A DNA stretch of 64,000 bases from Wolbachia endosymbiont (group A) of Bibio marci (GTDB taxonomy: Bacteria; Pseudomonadota; Alphaproteobacteria; Rickettsiales; Anaplasmataceae), in contig NZ_OX366364.1 in assembly GCF_947251645.1 (NCBI RefSeq), forward strand, positions 868,001-932,000, written 5' to 3'. The notes under the pieces were generated by a model. It did no database searches, was not told the DNA's origin, and was given only the letters and a program-made list of their open reading frames with translations. Shown here piece after piece: positions 30,965-40,672 of the stretch; position 1 is the stretch's first letter; every line of letters begins with the position of its first letter. The position numbers and the translations under genes are program-made.

Positions 30965-31153
30965 TCATAAAAGTAACTGACACACAGCTATACGAACATT
31001 GTGCTACCAGGAGGGTGTCATTCCAGTGCCCCGACACTGGAATCCAGAAACTTGATTGCAAGTGAGCACACTGAGCTGATAAGCATAAAAATAGCTGTCT
31101 TATGCTAAAACAAACGTTTTTGACGAGATTGTATGAAAAGCTGGATCCCAGTG
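30965..31153. repeat. Palindromic elements left of the IS
   Basis: Contains GTCATTCCAGTGCCCCGACACTGG-type palindrome (split here at about 31,017-31,048) and the left half of a second one, GGATCCCAGTG, cut by the IS at 31,154. The other half, ATCCCAGTGTCACGCACTGG, starts at 32,241 across the IS. No gene is seen in the spacer. Confidence 0.65.
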
Positions 31154-32240
31154 GGCTTTGTTGCATAGCAACCGAAAAAATCTGGTGGCTACTGACAAAA
31201 TTCATTATAAATAACCATTTAACTGTTGAAGAAAAAATATGCCACAGAAAATGAAAATCAGCAACCAAAACGAATATAACAAATTCCTTGAAAAAAGGGG
31301 AAATATTTTTCGTTACATCGATGAAGCTATCGAAAATTGGTATGAAAATAGTCCAAAAATGCAGGGCGGCAACTATATTTACAGTGATAAAGTCGTAATT
31401 TTGGTGCATATAATTGTCAATCTTTTTAGAATTGGTTTAAGACAAACGGTGGGGTTTATAAAAGGATATCTGCAACAAATAGGAAAAAATTTGGCAGTTA
31501 TCAGCTATTCACAAGCATCAAGAAGGTTTAAAAAACTTAATATTAAGATAAATGATTGCAGGGTTGATAAAAGCAACATGGAAAATATTGAAATTATCAT
31601 AGATAGCACAAGTATCAGCATTTACAGTAACACTCCTGGCCACAGTAAGGAAAACAGTGCAGATAGAAAGTACCGAAGCTACGAGCAAGTAAGAAAGTTA
31701 CATGTTATGTTAAGTGTGAATAGTAAAAAAGCTATAGCTGCAAGATACAGTAATGGCGTCTACTCTGACCACTATGGAGCTTGCGATTTGCTTGAAGAAG
31801 TTAATTTTCAGCACAAAATAAAAGCATTATATGCAGATAGGGCATACGATAGGCACAAACTTTATAAATTGTGTAAGAAATACGATATAAAGACAAAAGT
31901 TCTACCAAAAAAGGATGCAGCAGAACATTCAAAAATAGATTATATGTCTGACAGAAATGCTGCTATTAGGTTAATAAAATTATATGGACAAGATGGTGTA
32001 AAAGAGTGGAAAAAGGAAGCAATTTATGGAAAGAGATCTTACATAGAAGGATTTTTCTCAAGGTTGAAGCAAGTATTTGGATTTAGCTTTAGGAATAAAT
32101 CTGAAGTAAATCGTGAAAAAGAATTACTAATTAAGTGCTATTTGCTCAACAAATTCACTGATATTGGTATGGCTAAATTTGAAATCATTACATAAATTTG
32201 TCGTAAACCATCACTGCTTAAGGTGCTATGCAACAAAGCC
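31154..32240 (+). mobile_element. Intact IS5-family element (IS903-like)
   Basis: The ends are perfect 17 bp inverted repeats, GGCTTTGTTGCATAGCA at 31154-31170 and its complement at 32224-32240. The first nine bases match the known IS903 end. The 9 bp ATCCCAGTG occurs directly before and directly after the element, the target duplication size of the IS903 group. The element is 1,087 bp with one full transposase gene. It landed in a palindromic element lying between frr and uppS. All parts look functional, which suggests recent movement. Confidence 0.93.
31239..32195 (+). CDS. IS5-family transposase
   Basis: The 318-residue DDE transposase catalyses movement of its IS. The first Asp is in IEIIIDSTSISIYS, the second in ALYADRAYDRHK, and the Glu in KRSYIEGFFSRLKQVFG, the usual R-x3-E-x6-K spacing of IS5 enzymes. 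There are no frameshifts or stops. It uses an ATG at 31239; the gene runs opposite to the frr and uppS genes that flank it. Confidence 0.93.
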   Translation: MPQKMKISNQNEYNKFLEKRGNIFRYIDEAIENWYENSPKMQGGNYIYSDKVVILVHIIVNLFRIGLRQTVGFIKGYLQQIGKNLAVISYSQASRRFKKLNIKINDCRVDKSNMENIEIIIDSTSISIYSNTPGHSKENSADRKYRSYEQVRKLHVMLSVNSKKAIAARYSNGVYSDHYGACDLLEEVNFQHKIKALYADRAYDRHKLYKLCKKYDIKTKVLPKKDAAEHSKIDYMSDRNAAIRLIKLYGQDGVKEWKKEAIYGKRSYIEGFFSRLKQVFGFSFRNKSEVNREKELLIKCYLLNKFTDIGMAKFEIIT

Positions 32241-32360
32241 ATCCCAGTGTCACGCACTGGGATGACAGGGAAAAAAGGCACTGGGATGACAAAAAAGAGA
32301 GCACTGGAATGACATCATTTACTGTATAATACTGTGCAATATTGCAACGTTCATACAGCT
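32241..32360. repeat. Palindromic elements right of the IS
   Basis: Begins with the interrupted palindrome (ATCCCAGTGTCACGCACTGG then GATGACA), followed by two partial copies, GCACTGGGATGACA and GCACTGGAATGACA. The spacer down to frr at 32,437 shows no gene. Confidence 0.65.
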
Positions 32361-32436
32361 GTGTGTCGACTACCTCCATGGCACCCTTGCATGTAATTTT
32401 TTCTTTTTCACTACTGAAGGCTTCTTTCATATTACC

Positions 32437-32994
32437 TTAGTGATGCAATATATCCTTTTCTTTGATGGACAATTCACCATCAATCTTTTTTATATTATCA
32501 TTAGTAATTTTTTGTACTTCATCGTGAAGGTTATGGTAATCATCTTCCGAAATTTCTTTATTTTTTTCCATATTTTTTAATTCTTCTATTATATCCCTGC
32601 GTATATTCCGAATTGCAATTCGTGCATTTTCAGCAAATTGGTGTAATAGCTTCACTAATTTTTCACGGGTTTCTTGTGTTAAGTCCGGAAGAGCTATACG
32701 TATGGTATTGCCCTCAACAACAGGATTTAAATTCAAGTTGGCATTTAATATAGCATTTTTCACTTCACCTACAACATTAATATCCCAAACTTTAATTGAT
32801 AGGGTTTTGTTATCTATAACCGAAACGCCTGCAACCTGATTTAACTTTTGATGTCCACCATAGATATTTACAACTATACCATCAAGCAACGATGCGCTAG
32901 CTCTACCAGTGCGTACGCCTTTAATATCATCATGAAAGGACTGAATAGTTTTTAGCATTCTTTCTTTTGTTTTAGCTTTTATTTCATTTAACAT
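32437..32994 (-). CDS. frr: Ribosome recycling factor
   Basis: RRF with EF-G splits the post-termination ribosome. The 185 residues have the N-terminal VRTGRASASLLDGIVVNIYGG and the C-terminal LTQETREKLVKLLHQFAENARIAIRNIRRD split across the usual two domains. It follows pyrH by 7 bp and ends the rpsB-tsf-pyrH-frr cluster; the normal next gene, uppS, has been separated by mobile elements. Confidence 0.97.
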   Translation of the reverse strand: MLNEIKAKTKERMLKTIQSFHDDIKGVRTGRASASLLDGIVVNIYGGHQKLNQVAGVSVIDNKTLSIKVWDINVVGEVKNAILNANLNLNPVVEGNTIRIALPDLTQETREKLVKLLHQFAENARIAIRNIRRDIIEELKNMEKNKEISEDDYHNLHDEVQKITNDNIKKIDGELSIKEKDILHH

Positions 32995-33001
32995 AAATTA
33001 C

Positions 33002-33745
33002 CTAATGTTTACAATCTGAAACTATAGTATAAGTACCTTGACCCTTAATAATATTGACTATTTTTTCTCCCTTCAAAGAAAAAACTATAATTGGAATAGA
33101 ATTCTCACGAGCAAGTGAAATTGCTGATGCATCCATAACTTTTAAATCACGAGTCAATAAATCCGTGTAAGAAAGCCTATCATACATTACAGCATCCTCA
33201 TTTTTTTTCGGATCAGCGGAGTATACACCATTTACTTGCGTACCCTTTAGAATAACATCACAATTCATTTCAACAGCACGTAAAGCTGCAGCTGTATCTG
33301 TAGTAAAAAATGGATTGCCTGTGCCTGCTGCAAAAATTACCACTCTACCTTTTTCTAAATGACGAATAGCTTTCCTTCTGATGTAAGGTTCGCATACAGT
33401 GGCCATGGGTATTGCAGATAATACCCTAGAAGCTACTAAATTTTTTTCTAAAAAGTTTTGTAAAATTAAAGCATTGATTATAGTTGCAAGCATTCCAATA
33501 TAATCACTGCTTGCTCTTTCACAGCCACTTAAAGACGCAGATGTGCCACGAAAGATATTCCCACCACCAACAACAATACAAACCTGAACTCCAAGATTAC
33601 AAACTTCAACTATGCCTTTAGATAACTCACCTATAGTCTCCATATCGTGACCAAATTGCTTTGATCCCATCAAAGCCTCACCAGAGATTTTAAATAACAC
33701 CCTGGAATATTTTATTTCGCTTTTTTCATTTGTTGAGGGAAACAT
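33002..33745 (-). CDS. pyrH: Uridylate kinase
   Basis: PyrH phosphorylates UMP to UDP. The amino-acid-kinase fold is shown by [46 protein letters not shown] and VNGVYSADP. The 247 residues are normal. Spacing to tsf (10 bp) and frr (7 bp) indicates one transcript. It uses the UMP that the pyrC-pyrE genes at 18,354-21,965 help to make. Confidence 0.97.
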   Translation of the reverse strand: MFPSTNEKSEIKYSRVLFKISGEALMGSKQFGHDMETIGELSKGIVEVCNLGVQVCIVVGGGNIFRGTSASLSGCERASSDYIGMLATIINALILQNFLEKNLVASRVLSAIPMATVCEPYIRRKAIRHLEKGRVVIFAAGTGNPFFTTDTAAALRAVEMNCDVILKGTQVNGVYSADPKKNEDAVMYDRLSYTDLLTRDLKVMDASAISLARENSIPIIVFSLKGEKIVNIIKGQGTYTIVSDCKH

Positions 33746-33755
33746 TTTTTACCAT

Positions 33756-34616
33756 TTAGTTTGCACCACCCAAAACAAGTAACTTGTAATTAGAGAGTTT
33801 AACAGCACTCAACTCGCTTGATTTTATAAAATCAGAAACCTTCATTTTATCATCCTTTATGAACTTTTGTTCTAGCAAAACAACTTCTTCATAGTACTTA
33901 GCCATTCGTCCATTTACTATTTTTTTTGCTACTTCTTCAGGTTTATTTAAGCTCCTTACTTGCTCTTCAATTATAGAACGTTCATTTTTCAACTTCATTT
34001 GATCTAAATCATCTATAGACAAAGCTTCAGGCTTCATAGCAACTACATGCATAGCTATTTGTTTCCCAATCTCTTGTAGCTTCGCCTTATCACCAGATGA
34101 TTGCAATGCAATTAAAGCACCAATCTTACCTAAGCCACACACATCACCATGTACGTAGCCAGCAATAACTCCATCCTTAGCTTCTAAGTAACAAAGCTTG
34201 CTTAACTCTAGCTTCTCACCAAGAACTGATGTACCATTCATAATAGCTTCCTGCACTGTGCCAATGCTTTCATACTTGGCATTTTTTAACTCATCAACGC
34301 TAGTACAGCGTTCTTGATGAGCAATTGATGCTAAATTTGAAACTAACTCTATAAATTTCTCATTTCTTGCAACAAAATCTGTTTCGCAATTGAGTTCAAC
34401 CAATGCACCATAATTTTCAGTCAAACACATAGCAACGAGCCCATCTGAAGCTACTCTATCAGATTTTTTGTCAGCTTTAGCAAGCCCTATTGTACGTAAC
34501 TTATTAACGGCTTTCTTAATGTCACCATCACATTCTTCTAATGCTTTTTTACAGTCACTTAAGCCAAGCCCTGTTCTATCACGTAATTCTCTTATATCAT
34601 CTGGATTCATCTTCAT
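33756..34616 (-). CDS. tsf: Translation elongation factor Ts
   Basis: EF-Ts exchanges GDP for GTP on EF-Tu. The N-terminal UBA-like region ([20 protein letters not shown]) and the conserved core [16 protein letters not shown] are intact; two repeat-like domains follow. The 286 residues are normal. Its start lies within the 3' end of rpsB (20 bp overlap), with GGGAGG nine bases upstream, so the two are coupled. Confidence 0.97.
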   Translation of the reverse strand: MKMNPDDIRELRDRTGLGLSDCKKALEECDGDIKKAVNKLRTIGLAKADKKSDRVASDGLVAMCLTENYGALVELNCETDFVARNEKFIELVSNLASIAHQERCTSVDELKNAKYESIGTVQEAIMNGTSVLGEKLELSKLCYLEAKDGVIAGYVHGDVCGLGKIGALIALQSSGDKAKLQEIGKQIAMHVVAMKPEALSIDDLDQMKLKNERSIIEEQVRSLNKPEEVAKKIVNGRMAKYYEEVVLLEQKFIKDDKMKVSDFIKSSELSAVKLSNYKLLVLGGAN

Positions 34617-35445
34617 TTGTTACTACCTCCCTTTCTTCTTCTTTGTAAACTTTACTACGTCTCCTTTTAGTTTGCACAATACCATCTTCTTTTTCTTGAA
34701 TAAACTCATCACCCCTTATATCATCAATCTTAACTCCAGATCTTGCTAGACTAGACTCTATTCCAGCTAATATAGAGTCGGTAGCTAATTTACAATAGAG
34801 CTCTATTGATTTTCTTGAGTCATCATTTCCAGGTATTAGATAAGTAATACCATCTGGATCAGAATTAGTATCAAGTATTGCAACTATTGAAATTCCTAAC
34901 TTCTTAGCTTCCTTAACCGCTATATGCTCTTTATTAGTATCAATGATGAATAATATATCAGGAATTGCTCCCATTTCTCTAATACCGCCTAACACCTTAT
35001 CAAGCTTTTGCTTTTTCTTTTCAATGTTCCCCAATTCTTTCTTTGTTAAAATGCTATCTTCATCATTTAATATTTTCTCATATTGCATCAAGGTTTTTAT
35101 CGAAGAAGAAACAGTGCCCCAATTAGTAAGCATACCACCGAGCCATCGATGATTCACATAATATTGACCACAACGAATCGCTTCACTTGCAATAATATCA
35201 AAAGCTTGAAACTTTGTACCAACAAATAGAATGCGACCACCTTGAGATGCAACGTCATATAAAGCCTTCATGGCCACCTGTAGCAATGGTAATGTTTTTC
35301 GCAAGTCAATTATATGTATACGATTTTCTTGATGCACTCCATATATGTATGGAGCCATTTTTGCGTTCCAGCGACTAATTTTGTGACCAAAATGTACACC
35401 AGATTCGGCTAAATCACGTACAGTGACTTCAGGCAAATTTGTCAT
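34597..35445 (-). CDS. rpsB: 30S ribosomal protein S2
   Basis: S2 joins the small subunit late in assembly and helps S1 binding. The 282-residue sequence has the family start [19 protein letters not shown], the [12 protein letters not shown] block, [12 protein letters not shown] and [20 protein letters not shown] charged tail of about 45 residues extends past the usual core. The ATG at 35445 is preceded by GGAGGA. It heads the rpsB-tsf-pyrH-frr cluster. Confidence 0.97.
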   Translation of the reverse strand: MTNLPEVTVRDLAESGVHFGHKISRWNAKMAPYIYGVHQENRIHIIDLRKTLPLLQVAMKALYDVASQGGRILFVGTKFQAFDIIASEAIRCGQYYVNHRWLGGMLTNWGTVSSSIKTLMQYEKILNDEDSILTKKELGNIEKKKQKLDKVLGGIREMGAIPDILFIIDTNKEHIAVKEAKKLGISIVAILDTNSDPDGITYLIPGNDDSRKSIELYCKLATDSILAGIESSLARSGVKIDDIRGDEFIQEKEDGIVQTKRRRSKVYKEEEREVVTNEDESR

Positions 35446-35571
35446 ATATCATTCCTCCAAATAGTTTATCTTCCATGGCATAACCCTAATGGGACTACTT
35501 GTACAAGCCATGTGTGAAATTAAATTATTTACATAGTAATAGAAAAGACAGCAAAGTGCAAACAAAAAATA

Positions 35572-35599
35572 TTGACAAAGGGCAACATGTTTATTAGCT
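35572..35599 (+). promoter_or_regulatory. Candidate promoter for tRNA-Asp
   Basis: A perfect TTGACA at 35572-35577 is followed after 16 bp by TTAGCT at 35594-35599, a poor -10. It lies about 40 bases before the tRNA. The -35 is convincing; the -10 is not. Confidence 0.35.
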
Positions 35600-35636
35600 T
35601 TAAAGTCGAAGCTCGAAAACGCTAAAAAGAAATTAG

Positions 35637-35713
35637 GGGGGTGTAGCTCAGTTGGTTAGAGCGCATGCCTGTCACGCATGAGGTCGTGAGTTCAAGTCTC
35701 ATCACTCCCGCCA
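35637..35713 (+). tRNA. tRNA-Asp (GTC)
   Basis: Complete cloverleaf: acceptor GGGGGTG pairs with CACTCCC (one G-T pair), D arm AGCTCAGTTGGTTAGAGC, anticodon stem-loop CATGC-CTGTCAC-GCATG with anticodon GTC, T arm GTGAGTTCAAGTCTCAT. Discriminator G is followed by an encoded CCA, giving 77 nt. Confidence 0.97.
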
Positions 35714-35842
35714 TATTAGTTTTAGCATGACCTAAAATCCGCAACCGGTATTTAGAAACGCTTTCACCAAACTTGACATGGTATGGTATTGTAATTAATA
35801 CTTAAATAGGTTTATTTTTATCATTAACAATTAGAATTAAAT

Positions 35843-36289
35843 ATGTTCATTTCTGAAGTTTTTGCAGCAGATGCAACTAACAATGCATCAAGTATCGGCG
35901 CATCTTTTACTAGTTTTATTCCATTGATTTTAATATCTGCAGTAATTTATTTTCTTATAATTCGCCCACAACAAAAAAAACTAAAAGAACATAGAAAAAT
36001 TATAGATCAAATAAAGCGTGGTGATACAGTCGTTACTTCTGGCGGGATAATAGGTGAAGTTAACAAAGTTGATGGAGCAAATGCACAATTTATAATAGAA
36101 ATAGCACCAAAAGTTGAGATAAAAGTCCTAAAGTCCGCTATATCTGAAGTTTTAAACAAAGAAGCTCAGAAAGTAGCAGCTAAACCAATTGAAAAAGGCA
36201 AAATCGAAAAGAGTGATAAAAAGAATAAAAATCAACCACCAGAGGAAAGTAAAAAGGGAAAAGATGATAAAGGCAAAAATGCTGCATAA
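35843..36289 (+). CDS. yajC: Preprotein translocase subunit YajC
   Basis: YajC associates with SecDF and YidC at the translocon. A short N-terminal segment precedes one membrane helix (FIPLILISAVIYFLIIRPQQKKLKEH, residues about 26-45), followed by the family domain RGDTVVTSGGIIGEVNKVD. The tail from about residue 110 is unusually long and charged, rich in Lys, Glu and Asp; most YajC proteins stop near 110. glmS follows 32 bp on. Confidence 0.92.
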   Translation: MFISEVFAADATNNASSIGASFTSFIPLILISAVIYFLIIRPQQKKLKEHRKIIDQIKRGDTVVTSGGIIGEVNKVDGANAQFIIEIAPKVEIKVLKSAISEVLNKEAQKVAAKPIEKGKIEKSDKKNKNQPPEESKKGKDDKGKNAA

Positions 36290-36321
36290 CTTTAAAAGAA
36301 AGTTCATTTGGTGATCCATTT

Positions 36322-38133
36322 GTGTGCGGAATATTTGGTGTAGTAAGTAGCGGTGATTCAGTAATACCAACTTTACTAACTGGGTTGCAAAAATTGGAAT
36401 ATAGGGGATATGATTCCTCAGGTATAGCAATCATAAATAACGAAGGTAAGATAGAAGTCAAAAAATCAGAAGGTAAAGTCGAAAGGTTATGTGAAGTTGT
36501 TGATGACAGCAAGATGTCTCACAGTACAGTTGGTATAGCACATACTCGCTGGGCTACACATGGAGTCCCAGGCCTTAAAAATGCTCATCCCATTCGTACA
36601 AATAATGTTGTTGTTGCTCATAATGGCATAATTGAGAATTACAATCTGCTAAAAAAGGGTCTAGAAGAAAGGGGAATATCGTTCCATACTGACACTGACA
36701 CAGAGATCATACCAAATATGCTAACCTTATATCTTGATGAAGGATTGTCGCCAGTTGATTCTCTATTTAAGTGTTTAAACAACTTACATGGCTCATTTGC
36801 CTTGGTCTTATTATTTGCAGAATATCCAGACGCCTTATTTGTTGCGAAGAGAAATTTGCCTTTAGCAATAGGCTATAACTGTAACACAGTGTTTGCTGCA
36901 TCTGACTCTAATGCTTTAAGTGCATTTGTGGAAAGAATATCGCATTTAGAAGATGATGACATTGCAGTGATAAAATCTAGTGGAGTTAGTATATACAACA
37001 ATGGTACACAAGTTAAACGCAGTATAGAAAATAGTAGTCCAAGTGATTTTCTAATTAGCAAAAATGGTTACCCTAGCTTCATGTTAAAAGAGATTTTTGA
37101 GCAACCGCGTGCATTAAACAAAACAATAAATCAATTTTACAAGCAATATAAAGAGGTCAACAAAAAACTCTTCTCTGAACTGAATCACATTACTATAGTT
37201 GGATGCGGATCATCTTATTTTGCTGGGCTAATAGCGAAGTATTGGCTGGAAAGTATTGCTCAAGTTCGAGTATATCTAGAAATCTCATCAGAATTTAGGT
37301 ATAGCAACGTCAAGCTGGAAGAAGGCAATATTGGGTTATTCATCTCCCAATCTGGTGAAACTGCAGATACCATAGAAGCGCTGCGTTATGCGAAATCACA
37401 GAAGCAAACAATCATTAGTATAACTAACACATTTAGCAGCAGCATCGAAAAGATCTCAGATATTGTGTTACATACTCTTGCTGGGCCAGAAATTGGTGTT
37501 GCTTCAACAAAAACCTTCTCTGCGCAACTTGCAACTTTAGCATGCTTTGCCGTGGAGCTTGGAAAAATAAAAGGTATACTGGGTGGAGAGAGAATAAAGC
37601 AGCTAAGCAGTGCTATCAACTCTATCCCCAAGTATATTGAGCATGTTTTAAATGTGATGAAAATACAACATATATCAGGTAGTATATTAGAGCACAATAA
37701 CGTTATTTTAATTGGCAGAGGAAGTTCATACGGAGTTGCAATGGAAGGTGCATTGAAGATAAAAGAGCTTTCATACATCAATACAATTGGTATTGCAGCG
37801 GGAGAAATGAAGCACGGTTCTATTGCTTTAATAGACTCTACTGTGCTTGTTATAGCAATTATCCCTTATGATAGTTTATTCTTTAAAACGCTATCTAATA
37901 TACAAGAGATTATTGCAAGAAAAGGCAAAGTAATTGCCTTCAGTGATAAGCAAGGAGCGCCATTCCTAAGGGAAGTTTGCATAGATGTGGTGCAACTTCC
38001 AGACGCTGATAATTTTATCTCTCCAATCATCTACAGTGTTGCTATGCAATTCCTTGCTTACTTTACTGCAGCAAAAAAAGGGTTAGACGTGGATTGTCCG
38101 AGAAATTTAGCTAAGTCTGTCACGGTTGAGTAG
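36322..38133 (+). CDS. glmS: Glutamine--fructose-6-phosphate aminotransferase
   Basis: GlmS makes glucosamine 6-phosphate, the entry to amino-sugar synthesis for lipid II. It starts at GTG 36322, giving M-C-GIFGVV with the N-terminal Cys nucleophile exposed after Met removal; this decides the start. Class II amidotransferase motifs HTRWATHG and HNGIIENY are present, then two SIS domains with VGCGSSYFAGLIAKYW and the C-terminal DCPRNLAKSVTVE. The 603 residues are normal. It is co-oriented with yajC. Confidence 0.97.
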   Translation: MCGIFGVVSSGDSVIPTLLTGLQKLEYRGYDSSGIAIINNEGKIEVKKSEGKVERLCEVVDDSKMSHSTVGIAHTRWATHGVPGLKNAHPIRTNNVVVAHNGIIENYNLLKKGLEERGISFHTDTDTEIIPNMLTLYLDEGLSPVDSLFKCLNNLHGSFALVLLFAEYPDALFVAKRNLPLAIGYNCNTVFAASDSNALSAFVERISHLEDDDIAVIKSSGVSIYNNGTQVKRSIENSSPSDFLISKNGYPSFMLKEIFEQPRALNKTINQFYKQYKEVNKKLFSELNHITIVGCGSSYFAGLIAKYWLESIAQVRVYLEISSEFRYSNVKLEEGNIGLFISQSGETADTIEALRYAKSQKQTIISITNTFSSSIEKISDIVLHTLAGPEIGVASTKTFSAQLATLACFAVELGKIKGILGGERIKQLSSAINSIPKYIEHVLNVMKIQHISGSILEHNNVILIGRGSSYGVAMEGALKIKELSYINTIGIAAGEMKHGSIALIDSTVLVIAIIPYDSLFFKTLSNIQEIIARKGKVIAFSDKQGAPFLREVCIDVVQLPDADNFISPIIYSVAMQFLAYFTAAKKGLDVDCPRNLAKSVTVE

Positions 38134-38273
38134 TCCATTTAAAGTTAAATTTCTAATTAAGAACTTTAATTATTAACTATAAGTCACTGAATTTCACTAG
38201 TAAATTTACTGCCATCATCCATATTGTACAATTGTATATAAGATATAGTATAACAATAGTGTCCGTTCAGCTA

Positions 38274-38409
38274 ATACCAATTCCCACTGCACAACAAACG
38301 GATAGACAAGAATGGAAAAAAAGCCATACCATTGCCTCTCTTTCTCACTCCATAATTAAAAAACTCTGCAATCCCTCTTATTTGATTCACTAATAATGAG
38401 AATTGGTAT
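38274..38409. repeat. 136 bp element bounded by 13 bp inverted repeats
   Basis: Left end ATACCAATTCCCA and right end TGAGAATTGGTAT match inverted at 12 of 13 positions. No coding frame is seen inside. It may be a miniature transposon or an IS end remnant. It lies in the glmS-metallopeptidase spacer. Confidence 0.45.
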
Positions 38410-38429
38410 AACTTTGCTATTTTTCTCTC

Positions 38430-38545
38430 TATAGCTAACCCAAGAAAGGTTTTCCTACGTCATACCGCCGCGGCGCTAACAAGTAGCGGAATGACGAATT
38501 TGTCATTTTTCAAATTATCGGTAAATCTAAGTCAGTTTAGCTATA
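38430..38545. repeat. 116 bp palindromic mobile element (TATAGCTAA ends)
   Basis: The ends TATAGCTAACCC and TTTAGCTATA are inverted copies. Inside is one GTCATACCGCCGCGGCGCTA-type palindrome closing with TAGCGGAATGACG. It appears to be the simple form of the element that is expanded at 3,806 and 27,376. The remaining ~180 bp before the next gene show nothing else. Confidence 0.7.
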
Positions 38546-38727
38546 TAAAACATAGTATAAAAAGAGCTATTTCAGCAAAATTTTAAACAAACAAAGTTCA
38601 TTAGCTTCACAATTGGCACCTTACGAGAAAAGTACATTTGATATACAGATTTAAAATACAAGTTAACGAATTATTATGATTTTTACCAAGATAATAGTAT
38701 AGTAAGGTTTGGTAGTGAGGTATCAAA

Positions 38728-40368
38728 ATGGGAAAATACACTAACGCATGGTTTTATAAGAAAGATAATCACGATTGTGCAAACGATGGCACTTGTGGGC
38801 AAGCTATAACGGATTTTAGGATTGGTGATTCTGATATTTTCTTCTATGATAGTAATGGAACAGTGATTGCGCAGATACCTAAGCTGCCTAATGGAAACTC
38901 TATTACATATCGTAATAATTTATATAAAACTGCACAATCAAAAAACTTTAGTGAGAATACAAAATACGTAGTATTACAAGATGTGCTGCCTAATCAATTT
39001 AATTTTGAATACGGAAAGTTGAATTGCGTAATACATTATGACAATGTATCGCAACAAGAGCAGGAGCAAATGAAGCTTGATATTCAAAATGCCTATGAGG
39101 CATATAAAGCAAAGTTTTGTATGGATAGTGATACTCAAGTGACTGTGCATACCTATGTTTTTAATAATAGAGATGATTATAGGGGATATGGCACTTTGGT
39201 TCCTAAGTTTTCATGGAGTCAATCTTCGTTCAATATTTCTGGTGGGATGACAAATGGAGAAAGCGTATTACTCTATAAAGATGTTTATACGGACAACGTT
39301 TTAGCCCATGAATTTGGTCATGTATTTCAAATGAGGCTTTCTGAAGCAAAAGTAGAGGAGTTAGACCGTATAAATAATCAGCTGATGGCAAATGCAATTG
39401 GACTTGAGGTAGAAGAAAAAAATTATAAAGCTATTTGCAAGCAGATGGGTGTAGATGAATATGAAGACCGTGGATGGATGTTTAAATTTAAATACAAAGG
39501 TACAACTGGTAGTATATACCGCAAGGACCTTTCAGAAGCAGAGAAATTTCAAATTATACAACGTGTCAAGAATTCTGGACTAGATGAATATGAAGATCGT
39601 GGATCGATGTTTAAATTTAAATATAAAGATACAATTAGTAGTATATACCTCAAGGATCTTTCAGAAGCAGAGAAATTTTAAATTATACAACGTGTCAAGA
39701 ATTCTGGACCAGATGAATATGAAGACCGTGGATGGATATTTAGTTTTAAATACAAAGGCACCACTTATAACGTAAGATGCAAGGACTTTTCAGAAGAAGA
39801 AAAATTTCAATTTATCAAAGACATTAAGAACTCTCATGAATCGCTCGTTAGTGAATGTGATGGATTGGGGAACGAGAATGCAGTTTTATCGATTCACGTT
39901 GATGAAAATAAGGAGATAAGTCAAATGTATTTTCAAAACTCCGACAAAAATATATTCAAGCAGCTAGATAAGACACTCATAAGCAGAAGTAAGCCTGAAC
40001 AAGATGTGGATGATACAGATAAAGAGCCTGAACCAGAATCAGGAAAAGAACCCAAAGAGGATATAAGCAGAAGTAAACCTGAACAAGATGTGGAAAAATC
40101 AAATGAAGTAGAACAAAGTAATGTAGAAGAAGAAAAAAGTAGCCAGCAAGATACTCAGCAACCCAGTAATTTCTTATCCAATATTTTTTCAACAATTAAA
40201 TTCGTTATTGGTTCTATCTCATCACTCTTTTCATGGTTATTTGGGTCTAAAGAGGAAGAGCAATCCGATGACAATCTTTCTTTGCTTAAACCTGATGTGG
40301 ATGAGTTAGGTCACGATGTTAGAGATCACTTATCAGATTATTATCACTCACCTGATGAGTTCATGTAG
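38728..40368 (+). pseudogene. Zincin metallopeptidase-like repeat protein, interrupted by in-frame TAA
   Basis: Read through, the frame encodes 545 residues. A metallopeptidase-like N-terminal part has VLAHEFGHVFQMR, an HExxH zinc motif at residues 194-198. Three tandem 43-residue repeats follow (DEYEDRGWMFKFKYKGTTGS..), then an acidic linker with a duplicated SRSKPEQDV and a hydrophobic stretch (FIGSISSLFSWLFGS-like, near residue 500). In the second repeat the codon CAA of the first copy is TAA at 39679-39681, truncating the protein at 317 residues; the frame stays open beyond it to 40368. No signal peptide. It resembles a host-directed effector; the family is not firmly recognised. The truncated form still contains the HExxH motif. 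Confidence 0.75.
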
Positions 40369-40383
40369 TGTGACTGTTTTATA

Positions 40384-40447
40384 GCCACTCCCCTACCCTT
40401 TCTAACTGTATAGCCTCAGCAAATATAGAGAGGCTAAAGGGAGTGGC
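40384..40447. repeat. Nested inverted repeat after the metallopeptidase gene
   Basis: Outer arms GCCACTCCC (40384-40392) and GGGAGTGGC (40439-40447) enclose TAGCCTC (40411-40417) and GAGGCTA (40430-40436). There is no T run, so it is not a standard terminator, though it could still help end transcription. Confidence 0.4.
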
Positions 40448-40509
40448 ATCACTTAAATAATTAGATGAAAAATTAGGCAGATCATTATGAAATTCTTGCA
40501 TTTTCTGTC

Positions 40510-40609
40510 TATAGCTGACCCAAGCAACACATCATACCGTCGCGGCGCTAACTAGTAGCGGAATGACGGTTTTTCAAATTGTCGGTAAATCTAAGTCACT
40601 TTAGCTATA
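40510..40609. repeat. 100 bp palindromic mobile element (TATAGCTGA end)
   Basis: Left end TATAGCTGACCCAAG, right end TTTAGCTATA, with a central GTCGCGGCGCTAACTAGTAGC palindrome split at 40,537-40,566. It is the partner of the element at 38,430, so the metallopeptidase gene is bracketed by two copies in the same orientation. Confidence 0.65.
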
Positions 40610-40672
40610 TAATTTTGTTAAACAACTTCCCTTTTGGTCATATCGAACCAAATTTCTTTTTCACACCACCTT

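Noticed and set aside
30948..31409. 153-codon minus-strand frame between uppS and the IS
   Set aside because: It crosses the end of the IS, the palindromes and the antisense of the transposase, so it is a shadow.
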